NCBI GenBank assembly: GCA_009763385.1
Contig: VDCT01000286.1
Location: 744,001 to 808,000, forward strand
DNA: 64,000 bases
Source of the DNA: Coix lacryma-jobi var. lacryma-jobi
Lineage: Eukaryota > Streptophyta > Magnoliopsida > Poales > Poaceae
Direction of reading: 5' to 3'
Numbering within the stretch: the stretch's first letter is position 1; each line of letters opens with the position of its first letter. A program made the position numbers and the translations under genes. The notes below the pieces were generated by a model that made no database searches, was not told where the DNA came from, and saw nothing but the letters and a program-made list of their open reading frames with translations. Of the stretch, positions 10,600-20,771 are shown one piece after another.

Positions 10600-12927
10600 G
10601 AGTAGATTCTCTCTTTTTTAAGGGTCGATTCTAGGAATCAGTCTTTTGCTTGTATTTAGCCATGAGCTTAAAAAAAGTGCATGGTTCCCTAGCAGCTTTG
10701 CCCTTGTTCCTATCGGCATTGGTCTTCCAAGTATCGACCTCAGGCTTCTGTGGAACGAATGTGCGTAGGACATGCACCCCAGAAGAGGTAGGGTCTTTAG
10801 AACCAGCTTGGCCGACCACACCAGTTGGCTTATGGCTTCCACTAGGGCTAAGGGAAATTTGTTTGACCTGGTCGGCCCTTTGCTCCGACTGCACTGGTTG
10901 CTTTGAGGATGAACCAGACTGATCAGTCTGAGGACCCGACCTGGTCGGTCTCTGCTGTGCCGCGCTGGTCTCGAAATATCTTTGTTTATACAGGTGTCGC
11001 GCTGACCCTGCAGTAATGGTGAGCTTGCTTTTGCCGTCATCACCCTTCTCGAGCACCACTTTGCGCCCCGAATCATTCTCAGTATTCGGTGCGACCCGTG
11101 GTTCGCCGATAACAACATTCTTGCCTTTGGTCGTACCGGCTTGCTCTGGACGAATCATAATGGCAGGATTCCCTACTTCCACCATGTGTACTGGGAAAGG
11201 AGTAGTATTGATCTGCATCTCAGTTAGACTCAATCGTCCTTCATTGAGGGCCAATTGGACCTGCCGACGAAAAACATTGCAATCATTAGTGGCATGAGAA
11301 AAAGAATTATGGAATTTGCAGTAAGCTCTCCTTTTTAATTCATCGGTTGACGGTAAAGTATAATTAATTTAAGATAACCGAATTTAAGCAATTCATCAAA
11401 TATTTGGTCGCATTTAGAGAAATCAAAAGTAAATTTTACTTCCTCACCCCGATTCTTCTGAATCGGTTTAAGGGAAGGACAAGTGACTAATTTATTCTGC
11501 GCCGGCCATAAAATCTCGGCGGCGTAACAATCTTTAGACTCATCGTCAGAACTATCAGAATTTATCTCGGCAATATGCACGCCCGACCGATGAGTCATAT
11601 GAGGATCATAGGGTTCTTTGAAGCACGATTCCATCGAAATGGCCTTTTGAAACAGTTGATTTACGTTAAAGAAATCATGATGCTCAAGTTTGTCTTTGAT
11701 CTCTCGATGCAGTCCAGCTAGACATAGATCTGTTAGATCTCTGTTGGAGATCCTCAAATGGAAACACCAGTTTTTAATTTCCTTAAAACGTTTAAAGAAA
11801 TCGGCAACTGACTTGCTACGTCCTTGCCGAACCGACGTAAGATGTGACAACCTAGTTTCTTGGACTCCATCATAAAAATGATTGTGAAATTTTTCTTCTA
11901 ATTCAGCCCAAAAACCTACGGTGCACTCTGGTAGTGACGTAAACCAGGCAAAAGCTGTACGAGTAAGAGACAAAGGAAAATGTCGTATGTTCATAAAATC
12001 TAAGGTACTAGCTTCACCCATTTGAGCGAGGAACATGCTGATGTGTTCCATAGTCGTTTTGCTACTGTCACCACTAAACTTATAAAAATCTGGTACCCTC
12101 CAACCATCAGGAGCTTTCATAAAATCGAAATATGAAGGGTATGGTTTAGAATAAGTGGTTCTGGTAGGCTTGAATTGGACCCCTAAACTAGTCTGAAGTG
12201 ACCTAGTTATCTCTTCCTTAAACCGATTTATGGCTCTTCCAAAATCGGTGTTGGCAAGGTCAGTGGTGCCACCATGCATGGGACTGTGGCTTGGTGACTT
12301 CGGCGGGTTGGGTAACACTGTTCCCTGCCCTCCCGAAGTCCTGTTTGCCGAGGTACCCTGGTCGGTCTGCATAGTCCGACCAGCACCATGATGAACATGG
12401 TTGGTAGTTGTCGAGGTACCGGCTTCACCACCCCTGGTCTCAGTAAACCCTAATTGTCCTAAATTAACATGTGAAGTCTGTCTTCTAAAAGAATTAAAAG
12501 GCATGCCGAACTGGGGTTGCCCAATTGGGACTTCGGGTCCGACAGTTTTACCTTCCATCTTATCCATGCGGTCGCTAAGCAATTTAAATGAATGCTGGAT
12601 AGTATTGGTAAGAGTTTTTGAAGAATCAACCAGCATTGCAGAATAATCAGCATGGGTAGGGTAAGGATCTTCAGGTACCTTATCTTTTACCGTGTCAGAA
12701 GTGTCTTCAGCGTTTGTATTTGTCGTGGTAGGGACGATCTCGCTGAAGTCCGGCTCCTTGTCCTGAGTGATCTTGCCGCGCCGATCCTTTGAGCAGCTTT
12801 CTAGGAAAGCCTTCAATACGGCGTCGAGCTTGGCCTGTGCTTGTTGCTTCAACTCGTCTGGGAGCTCGTCAATGCCCGTGGGACGGACGATGTTGTCCTT
12901 ATCGGTAGCACCGTCTTTACCGCCCAT
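10600..12927 (-). pseudogene. Gag of the TAT element (two-frame, broken)
   Basis: The first in-frame Met is at 12927 (MGGKDGATDK). The main frame runs to 11335. It contains a retrotransposon gag core: YPSYFDFMKAPDGWRVPDFYKF, FAWFTSLPECTVGFW and EEKFHNHFYDG, and ends in FDFSKCDQIFDELLKFG. A one-base shift near 11340 moves the reading to another frame. There a short C-x3-H-type zinc-binding segment (CKFHNSFSHATNDC) is followed by SALNEGRLSL-type sequence and a basic tail to about 10631. Gag forms the cytoplasmic particle. The frame could extend upstream without a Met, so the 12927 start is a choice by Met. Confidence 0.85.
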
Positions 12928-12953
12928 GTTGGTAGTAGATGAGATTTTAATCT

Positions 12954-12971
12954 TCCCCAGTGGAGTCGCCA
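12954..12971 (-). other. Primer-binding site of the TAT element
   Basis: On the minus strand TGGCGACTCCACTGGGGA sits just inside the 5' LTR. It resembles the tRNA-Arg-type primer sites of TAT/Ogre elements; the tRNA identity is from memory of the clade. Confidence 0.65.
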
Positions 12972-12978
12972 AAAAGTG

Positions 12979-13762
12979 TGTTGATGTCAGAAGTTATCCG
13001 AATCACACACCAGCAGGGCTAGAACGCCCGATGAGGTTGTAGATCAACCTGAGACAGCGAAGACCCTGGCTAAACCAGCGAAGACCGATCTAGAGACCGA
13101 TCTCGGTTGATCTAGGGTTTTAGAGCCTCGTGTTGGTAACTTTAGAGCTCCTCCCGGAAGACCTGTCGGGGAGAAGCACGTAGAGGTTGTTCTAGGACCA
13201 GCAAGACCGCCTAGAACGCCGTCGAATCTCGCCGGGAGATGCGCCGAACAGCAAGGTAGAGGGGAAAAAGGGTAAAAGGGATAGTAGATTGATTTTGATC
13301 GATTGGTGTTGGATGCTTCAATCGGCCATGATCCTCTCATATATATAGAGGGGGTTGGTCTTATCCCAATAGGAAACGTCTTCAGATACGATTTCCAAGT
13401 TTTCCTATCCGGACTCTATCAATATAGAATCCAATCCGGACGCAACAAAGTAACCCTAATCCCGTCGATCCTTAGATCGACCAGATTGATCTAAATCAGC
13501 CTCAATGGGCTTTATTAGCCCATATTGATCAATGAAATGTCGCCGGACTTGGCCTTCACTATAACTATAAGGCCTCCGACCAGTGTCACCTGGTCGGACA
13601 CAAACATTGACTGATCAGAAGTCCAAAATGATCAGGCCCATTTGACTTAAAACATCTAATTCATCAAATACGAAGTAAAAGAAGACAAATCCGACCCTAA
13701 TGTTACAGGCCGAATACTTCTCCTAAATTTACTTTTACCTGTGACACTTTTGAGTGTCAACA
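12979..13762 (-). repeat. 5' LTR of the TAT element
   Basis: This 784-bp LTR starts TGTTGATGTC and ends GTGTCAACA. It is followed by CAAAT (13763-13767), the right target-site duplication. It differs from the 3' LTR by scattered substitutions and small indels. Confidence 0.92.
13338..13350 (-). promoter_or_regulatory. TATA box in the 5' LTR
   Basis: The minus strand reads CTCTATATATATG in the middle of the LTR, upstream of gag in the element's direction. The same position in the 3' LTR (about 5150-5162) is conserved. Confidence 0.5.
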
Positions 13763-13767
13763 CAAAT

Positions 13768-14657
13768 CATCAGCTATTAACTAAACAACCTCCTTTGCAT
13801 TCGCAAATCATAACCGAAACATCCCCAAGGCGTCATTAGTGGTTAGTGCAGAGCCGTTCTTTCTTCTTGTGCACCAACAATTCCTTAGCCACAACAAATG
13901 CAAACTGAAGAAAGTCAAAGTTCGCATGCAATCTAAAGCAGCAACCATTCATATACCATAACAAATACGGCTAAAACTAACCGAAGAGAACCAAAGGTCA
14001 TCGCAAAGGAGTTTAAATAGCTCACCACACCGCGTCGCTCTTCCTCCATCGGGCTTCAGATGGCCATTCGGGGCTCAACATCACCTCTGCCCCGCTCGAC
14101 GATGCTGAAATGTCCCGCCTGTCCGCCTGCGATAGGTCGCTCACCGCGCTCGTCCCGCTCGGCAGCGCTGCATCGCCGCGCTCGCGCTCCTTGCCCCCGG
14201 TAGAGCCACCGTCCCCAACCGTGACGATCGTTCACCTGACGCCGGATCTCGACGCAGGGAGCTCGATGCGTGCTCGACCCATGCGTAGGATGCCGAGTTG
14301 TGCGGCACGAAGTCCTCGCTGTCGTCAACCATAGCCACCGCCACCACGGTTTCCCAGCTTCAGCCTCTGGCCATGCACGCAACGATCGACGAGGGTGGAA
14401 TCTGGAACCAGAAGAAAAATGGAGGAAGCTTGAATGAGATTTGAGCGGCAGATGCAAAGGCAGAAGGGGATGACCGGTCTATGTTGGAGAAGGCGGAGAA
14501 GGTATGACTGGGGGAAGACGAACGAGTGGATAAGAGCCATCTGCGCGTTTGCGCGTGAGTAAGGTTGCGCTGATATTTTCTTTTTTAAAATGTCCTTTTC
14601 TTTAATATATAAAGGGCGACATCTTTTTTTACATGATGACATGGAAAGCAAGGTTAA
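13768..14657. other. No recognised gene; GC-rich minus-strand ORF-like segment
   Basis: 13768-14040 is filler. From 14041 to 14460 GC content rises. The minus strand has a 68-residue open frame from 14347 (MVAVAMVDDSEDFVPHNSA) that reads like a gene first exon, but I do not recognise it and a second minus frame overlaps it. A Helitron 5'-like string (TCTTTAATATATAAAGG) starts at 14599, but it lacks the preceding A. Confidence 0.35.
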
Positions 14658-15789
14658 GGCCCTGTTTGGTTGGGCCGTGACTTTTGGAAAAGCAGCTGTG
14701 AGCTGTGACTTTACAAAAAGTAGCTTTGGAAAAGTAGCTGCGAGAAAGTTAAAAGTCCCTTTGGTTCAGCGACTGTGAATTCTAAAATGCCACGCTCACT
14801 GATGAATGGACCCACTCGTCAGCTTCTTCCCTCTTCTTCTTTCGATGCGTGCAGTAGGGACGAGGGAGCTCGCTCGTCGTCGCTGTGCAGGGACGGGCTC
14901 GCCGGGCAACGCCGCGATGGGGAGGGGGCTCACCTGGCGCCGCCGTGCAGGTGAGGGAGCTCGCGGCTGCGCAGAGGAGGGGCTCGCCGAGCACCACCGG
15001 CAGGGCAGCGGGCTCGCTGCCGCAGGGGACGGACTCGTCGGGCGTCGTCGTGATGGGGATGGGGTGCCTCTGGCGCCGCCTCGCAAGGGAGGGGTGCCTC
15101 TGGCGCCGCCTCGCAAGGGAGGGGGTGTGCAGCCACGCAGAGGAGGGGCCTCGTCGGGCACCGCCGCACAGGGCAGCAAGCTCGCGACCACGCAGGGAAC
15201 GACCTCGCCGGCGCCATCGCGGTGGGATGGGGTGCCTCGGTCGTCGCCGCGCAGGGGAGGGGTGTGCAACCCCGTAGAGGAGGGGCCTCGTCAGGCGCCG
15301 CCGCACAGGGCAGTTGGTTCGCAGCCGCGCAGGGAACGGCCTCGCCGGGTGCCGTCGTGATGCGGCCGGAATGCGGACGAGCTGGCGGGAATGCAGTCGG
15401 TCGGCATTAGCGCGGAGATGCGCCGGCGTCAAGCAGGTCCGGTGGGCGGTGACCGGCTGGAGGACACCTCGGACGGGGATGGTGGCGGAGGATCCCTGGC
15501 CGAGGTCGCGGCGGAGTCGCGGTGTCGGGGCCGTCGGGCGGACGAGGAGGGAGGAATAGAAACGAGCGAACCGTTATTTCCTCCTCATAACCAGTGGCAG
15601 TGGGTAATTTTTTTGAAGTTGTCAATCCAAAAGCCAATGAAAGCACGGGGTAAGATGCTTTTAGAATTGTACTGCAACAAAAGCTGTTTTCGGGCAAAAG
15701 CATATTGAGCTTTTGAGCCCGTTGGTTGGCTTTTGGCTTTTGCAAAAGCAAAAACAAAAACAGGTTGAAAAGCCTAACCAAAGGGGGCC
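14658..15789. mobile_element. TIR transposon of PIF/Harbinger-Tourist type with GC-rich cargo
   Basis: GGCCCTGTTTGGTT at 14658 is answered by AACCAAAGGGGGCC ending at 15789. TAA stands directly outside both ends (14655-14657 and 15790-15792). The 3-bp TAA duplication and these ends fit PIF/Harbinger (Tourist) elements. No transposase is visible. The core (about 14830-15560) is GC-rich, unlike the AT-rich termini, and could be a captured gene segment grown by tandem repetition. Confidence 0.75.
14830..15400. repeat. GC-rich degenerate tandem repeats inside the TIR element
   Basis: A segment starting GAGGAGGGGCCTCGTC occurs at about 15139 and 15279, with a diverged form at about 14973. Each is followed by an ACCGCCGCACAGGGCAG-like stretch. 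A perfect 36-bp tandem pair (GGTGCCTCTGGCGCCGCC start) lies at about 15062-15123. Open frames exist on both strands and are explained by the skewed repeat. Confidence 0.7.
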
Positions 15790-15792
15790 TAA

Positions 15793-16135
15793 TGCTGTGC
15801 AGATGCAGTGGTTTTAGAGATGGGTCCCACAACTGAGACCGTATGTCTGTTATTATCTATCTATATGTGTGTTTCCTTTTTTATACAGAATTTGAATTAC
15901 GTACAATTGCTATCTGTTGGAGACCCACACAGTACTCGAGGAACTGTACAATGTGTTCTCATAGATTGTACGCGAGTAGATAGATGTCGTCCTTAATATA
16001 ATATACTTAAATGCATATTTTTTAAATAAGATACATATTTGATTGATTGTCATACTGTTAGCTATATCAAAGATATATATTCATTGTTTTTTATGAATAT
16101 TTCTCTCTTTGTGAACATATATAACACTACAAATT
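15793..16135. other. No gene recognised
   Basis: AT-rich sequence between the TIR element and a Helitron terminus. No ORF with recognisable content. Confidence 0.5.
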
Positions 16136-16164
16136 CCTGCGGCAACGCGCGGGGTACCATCTAG
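16136..16164 (+). mobile_element. Helitron 3' terminus (second)
   Basis: CCTGCG...CGCGGGG (16136-16154) forms a GC stem around GGCAA. It is followed six bases later by CTAG (16161-16164) and T. The format matches the 4642-4671 terminus, although the sequence is another family variant. A 5' end near 14599 is possible but weak. Confidence 0.55.
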
Positions 16165-16244
16165 TTATGTCAATCTCGAAACACGAATTTGGTCACAGCA
16201 GAGTGCAACACATACTAAATGCAGCACACAAGTGACAATTCATG

Positions 16245-17265
16245 TGTCTTCAGTTGGCGAAATTTGTGGTGAAAAATTACTGTAGAACTTTCGTTGTTAT
16301 TTGACAAACTTTATCCAAACATGACATAACTAGGCTTAAAAGATTCGTCTCGACATGAACAGATTAAAAGTATAATTAGTTATTTTTTACTACATTAATG
16401 CTTCATGCACGTGTAACGTCCCGCCTCCACACGGCCGGGCCCACTTAGATATGACAGCTTTTCTAGGACATAGACTTCCCTCACAGACCAACGCCAGTCT
16501 TTTCTGCGCACTTTGTCCTCACTCGTGCGCACCCGGGAAGAACTTCCCGGTCGGCCACCCATCCCTAAATTTCTCCAGGCCGGCCAAGCACGCTTAACTT
16601 TAGAGTTCTTTGGAGAGGGCTTCCGAAAAAGAAGTTGCAACTTGTTGGTATGAGTATCCTATTATTCCTATTAAGCCTTGGCCGAGATGTTACATCCTCA
16701 CCCCCTTAAGAGATCGACGTCTTCGTCGATCAATCCCAAGCCAGGAACGTCCTCTCTTGCCACGTCCGTGTGTCCAGTGCCAGCACATGTGCCATGCTGT
16801 GTGACCACTCCGGGTCCACACCAGCCATGACCACCATGTCTGAGCAACTGCGACACACGCGCCGTGAAACCGCGAGAGTCGGCTCTGATACCATTCTGTA
16901 ACATCCCCCTCCACGCGGCCGGGCCCACTTACATATGGCAGCTTTTCTAGGACATAGACTTCCCTCACAGACCAACAACACCAATCTTTTCTGCGCACTT
17001 TGTCCTCACTCGTGCGCACCCGGGAAGAACTTCCCGGTCGGTCATCCATCCCTAAATTTATCCAGGCCAAGCACGCTTAACTTAGAGTTCTTTGGAGACG
17101 GGCTTCCGAAAAAGAAATTGCAACTAGTTGGTATGAGCCTATTATCCTATTAAGCCTTGAGCCGAGATGTTACAGCATGCGTCTAAGGATTCGATGTGAT
17201 GGGTACCGCGCAACATTTTTGAGACATTTTGTGAACTGAACGATCCCAATTTCACCAAACGGGAC
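16245..17265 (-). mobile_element. Grass MITE split by a TRIM insertion
   Basis: 16245-16411 and 17175-17265 read as one element when the TRIM is taken out. The left part has ACTGTAGAACTTTCGTTG, AGATTCGTCTCG and ATTAATGCTTCATGCACG. The right part has GATTCGATGTGATGGG and TTTGTGAACTGAAC. These are the landmark strings of a very common grass MITE, here in reverse orientation. Confidence 0.6.
16412..17174 (-). mobile_element. TRIM (miniature LTR retrotransposon), copy 1
   Basis: Two LTRs (16412-16694, 283 bp; 16897-17174, 278 bp) starting TGTAAC and ending GTTACA flank an internal part of only 202 bp. The internal part has a tRNA-Met primer site (minus TGGTATCAGAGCC, 16881-16893) beside the right LTR and a polypurine tract (minus TTAAGGGGGTGAGGA, about 16695-16710) beside the left LTR. 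No protein is encoded, which is what defines a TRIM. The flanks GCACG (16407-16411) and GCATG (17175-17179) are a target duplication with one C-to-T change. Confidence 0.88.
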
Positions 17266-17425
17266 AATTTCCCGAAGACTTCGATTGTGATACAGTACGC
17301 ATAAAGCATCATCTACTCTGAGTAGAGCTCACTGCTAATTAATCCGAGTTCTGGCTTCAGAGATCCCGCAGGCAGAGGTAGAGCTAATACCAGCTCACAG
17401 TCACTCCATAATCCATATGCAGGGC

Positions 17426-17687
17426 ATGGGCGATGCTCCAAGCCGTCGGGCCACCGGCTGTCGCCGCTGGTCATAATCAGCGTCTGCCTTGTTCTTCTTG
17501 GAGCCGGTGGATCGCTCCTCATCAGTGTCTACTTCGTCCAGGCGGGCAGAGCCTGTGGCTTTCCACCGTGATCAAAGTGACCGGTTGGCCGCTCCTCCTC
17601 CCGCCCATATGCATGTGTCTGCTACTCCATAACCGGTTTCTCGGCAATGGCGGGGCCACACCTCACCCCGGCCATCCTCTGCCTTGA
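17426..17687 (+). pseudogene. Purine-permease (PUP)-like gene, N-terminal fragment
   Basis: A Met at 17426 opens MGDAPSRRATG. After a frame change near 17470 the plus strand reads IISVCLVLLGAGGSLLISVY, a hydrophobic first transmembrane segment. After another one-base shift near 17540 it reads GGQSLWLSTVIKVTGWPLLL. That pair, a membrane helix then a GG-x-x-x-W-L-S-T motif and a second helix, is the N-terminal signature of plant purine permeases, plasma-membrane transporters of purines and cytokinins. Only about 85 of the family's roughly 350 residues remain, with at least two frameshifts. It is an orphan exon fragment. Confidence 0.6.
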
Positions 17688-17852
17688 GTGGCGGATCTGA
17701 GGGGGGCTCGGCGGGCTCCAGCCCCCTAAGCACCTGATTATCATTAAAATTAATGTAGCAAAAGTTTAAAATCACCATTAAATTTTCACCCAAATCAACA
17801 TCTCTATTGTTTTAGCCTCCTCTTATCCTCAATCTTGCATCCACCACTGGCC
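17688..17852. mobile_element. Small TIR MITE, probably hAT
   Basis: GTGGCGGATCTG at the left is answered by CATCCACCAC at the right. The inside is GGGGCTCGGCGGGCTCC and AT-rich filler, as in hAT-type MITEs of the AGTGGCGGA group. A clear 8-bp duplication is not seen. Confidence 0.5.
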
Positions 17853-18874
17853 TGCGGTCTCCCATGTTACCCTTACCACACATCTTGCGTCAGCGCCCCT
17901 GCCCTGGGGCACAAGCGTGGCCATGGCAGCTGTGCATTGCGGCTACCAACATCATACTGCTAGAGCGGGCAGAGTCGAGGAGGCGGACGTCGAGACCGAT
18001 CACGAAGTGGGAGAGCCGATCCTATCCGTGCACCGACGCGCCAGGGACGGACGCCGCCATGGCTCGCCCGTGCCGATGTAGAGGATGCGGCCCTCGATGA
18101 GCTTGCGACAAAGAATGCCGATGCACACGTCGAGGTCTCCATCTTCGAAACCTCCGTTGTCGCTGCTGCTGGATTCCGTATCTGAAACTATCGCCCCTGC
18201 CACATGGTTATGGTTTCGGATAGCCGGGAGCAGGCCCTCCAATCCGCAGCGGTAGATTTGTTGTGTCTGTGGCCATGTCTTTGTGTTTTATTTTTCCCCG
18301 GATAAATAAAGACGGAGAAGTAGGGGGTGTGGGATTCGATCCTGCTCGCGGAGGGTGTGCGGGAGGCAGATGACGTGCATAGGATGAGTGATGAAGGATA
18401 CCATACACGTGATCCTAATCGTCAGATTGATTGAGTAAGGAGAGAGATAATTCAGAAGCAATCTGGATAGTTGATTCCTATGAAGTTGTTTTTCTAGATA
18501 TTTTTCTGGGTGTCCGGAAAGTGGCTATCTCAGCGGGGACGTTTCTTTGGTACACCAAACAAAGAAAAGAGTTGTGCTTTAGTAGGTAGATGTTACCATT
18601 TTTTAAGTAAAAAAATGGATGGATGATAAGATTCTTAGGTATGCTCTGGCTACTTTAGGATATGCTGCCTATTTGTTTAAATTTAAATACAAATTTGCGT
18701 TGAAGAAATTAAATTTACACGTTACAATGTCGCATCAAGATTTTCTCTTTTTTCTAATTATTTTTTTTCTTTCAGAAGTAGTGCATATACCCCCTCCCCT
18801 CCTTTTAAATGTCGCTATGGTATTCATGCGGATTAAATTTTCTTAGTTTGACTATAGAAAACTGTTAGCACATC
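17853..18874. other. No recognised gene; one gene-like minus ORF at 18000-18242
   Basis: A minus-strand frame from Met 18242 encodes 80 residues including VSDTESSSSDNGGFEDGD and LDVCIGILCRKLIEGRILYI. It has mixed, natural-looking composition, so it may be a gene fragment, but I do not recognise it and a second minus frame overlaps. The rest of the interval is filler. Confidence 0.3.
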
Positions 18875-19067
18875 TGTTGACACTCAAAAGTGTCGCAGGT
18901 AAAATAATTTAAAGGGAGTATTCGGCCTGTAATATTAGAGTCGAATTTGTCCTTTGAGGGATCAGATGTTTTAAGTCAAATGAGCCTGATCGTTTTGGGT
19001 TTCCGATCACTCATGTTATGACCGACCAGGTGGCCCTGGTCGGAAGCCTCATCTCTACTATAATTGA
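18875..19067 (+). repeat. Orphan LTR fragment of the 4.8-13.8 kb TAT family
   Basis: It starts TGTTGACACTCAAAAGTGTC and follows the minus-strand LTR sequence of the first TAT element through the GACCGACCAG...CTGGTCGGA dyad, then loses similarity. It is the first about 190 bp of an LTR in plus orientation, without partner or duplication. Confidence 0.75.
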
Positions 19068-20757
19068 ACAAACCGAATTAATCAAAGTCCACCCAAACAA
19101 TTGTCCCCGCTGAGAGTCTCCATCTTTGCGTATCCAGAAAAACGTACAACAGGAATCCGTCTCCATCAAAATTAAGGGTTCCAATCTACTACCTTACACA
19201 TCCAACGGCCCACGGGAAAAGTTTTGAACCATACCGCCTCACCCGATCCCCCGCCCATCGCCTCCCGCCGCCTCGACCTCTCCGCGTCCCCGCTCGGAAA
19301 CATTTCGGTTCTTGTATCTTAAACTGACCTTTTGTTTTTTTCACTTGGTTTCTTCTTGCATCTTTTCTGCATTTCATCTTGCATATTTACATTTTGAGCT
19401 TCATGTATATAATCCTTAGAAGGTATTATGCTCTGTATAGTGTATGATCGATGCTTTATGATGATGCTTGTAGCTCATGCTCTTTCTGATCACTAATGCA
19501 TATTGTGAGCTGAGCTATTTTTTGAATGGTGAACCTGCTTCACGAACATAAAACTTGAAAATGTTCACCATTGAGATATGCAACTAGGTGTAGGATGTGT
19601 AAAATTCACTCGTGCTTTTTCATATATGCTAGGTTGCTATGTCTCTAGTCGGAGTCATTCACTTGCTTGGTATGTTCATATTCTGAATAAAATTGAACCA
19701 AGTTAAGTGATTTGGAAAGATCGAGATGAGACTGCTTGTCAACACATCACAGTTCGAGACTGTTTCTCATTGCACTTTGAGTTAAACTTGAGCTGTGTAG
19801 TGTATGACCGAAACTGTTGCTTTAAGCTTCTGATTGCTTCTGCATAGGCTTCGCACAGTTGAAAAGTTAGGCTATGACAAGCTTTCAACCTCTCACAATC
19901 ATATGCTGAAATTTAAACTTGTGTATTTAACCGCTGCAACTCCGATAAATTTTGAATACACAAGTCTATGTTTCATTCTATCATGATGGTTGAACTGTGC
20001 TAGGGGTAGTTCACCTAGTATACATGTTTAGCACTTGTTTGACTTCCTGTCTATACATGTTTGGTGCTATTTTGATGGTGAATACCTTTTTGGCTAAAAA
20101 CTGCTCACTTGCTCACATGTCCATATTTTGTATTTGGTGATCAATTTGAGCCTTTGCTAGCATTATGTGCATATTGTTGAATCATCAGATCAGCATTTTG
20201 TCGAGCATCTTCATATTCTATCGACTATATTCCTGAAGCTGCTAACTTGCATATTGCTCATATGCAATTTTGGAAGGGGGAGTTATTCTGACGGGGGAGA
20301 AACGAGCTTAATGGTGCATTTTCAACTAAGGGGAGAAATTGCCAAATCATATGTCCTCCAAGTGTTCAACTAAGGGGAATTTGCTCGTTTGCTTGATGCT
20401 GAGTTTTTGAGCATCTTTAGTTGGTTCAGAGCATTTTTGGTAGCTAGCGGTGTTGAGCCCGTTCTGCCTCTTCTTGAGGGCTAGCTCTGTTTCGCTTGAT
20501 TTTCAGTTGATTTTCCAATTGGTATCAAGTTTCCCGCTAGCGATGTTGAGCCTGTTCTACCTCTTCTTGAGGGCTAGTTTTGCTTTGCTTGGTTGCGTCG
20601 AGCCGTTGCCCATGTCTTTGGGAACCAAGTTGTTTGCTCTTTCCACTTGACCTTCTTCGGCTTTGCTATGCTTTTGGGTCATTTGGTCGAGTTCTCTCTC
20701 CTTCTTCCTTCCTTCCTCTATTCCATTATGATTTGTGTTGTAGTTGACAATGCACTC
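19068..20757 (+). other. Non-coding 3' internal region of LTR element X (probable)
   Basis: No protein similarity is visible. The T-rich sequence includes several AAGGGGAGA-type strings (20280, 20330, 20375) and two related segments ending CTTCTTGAGGGCTAG (about 20455 and 20545). It leads directly to the polypurine tract at 20761, so I read at least its right half as 3' untranslated internal DNA of a Copia-like element. The left limit is unknown. Confidence 0.45.
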
Positions 20758-20760
20758 ATC

Positions 20761-20770
20761 AAGGGGGAGA
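20761..20770 (+). other. Polypurine tract of element X
   Basis: AAGGGGGAGA directly precedes the start of LTR X, as in plant Copia elements. Confidence 0.6.
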
Positions 20771-20771
20771 T

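Larger units (their letters stand above)
4798..13762 (-). mobile_element. TAT-clade Gypsy LTR retrotransposon, complete but decayed
   Basis: Both LTRs (4798-5575 and 12979-13762) start TGTTGA and end TCAACA, with a CAAAT duplication outside. The element reads on the minus strand. The right LTR is the 5' LTR, followed by the primer site, gag, a long protease-containing spacer, RT/RNase H, a second RNase H-like region, integrase, polypurine tract and the left LTR. A second RNase H of archaeal type between RT-RNase H and integrase marks the TAT/Ogre group. Every coding segment carries frameshifts or stops, so the copy cannot be autonomous now. Confidence 0.9.

Noticed and set aside
14599..14615. 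Helitron 5' end TCTTTAATATATAAAGG
   Set aside because: Similar to Helitron starts, but preceded by T instead of A and not verifiable against other copies.
14782..15559. Several long overlapping frames on both strands
   Set aside because: They follow the GC-rich tandem repeat and exist in most frames at once, as expected from composition.
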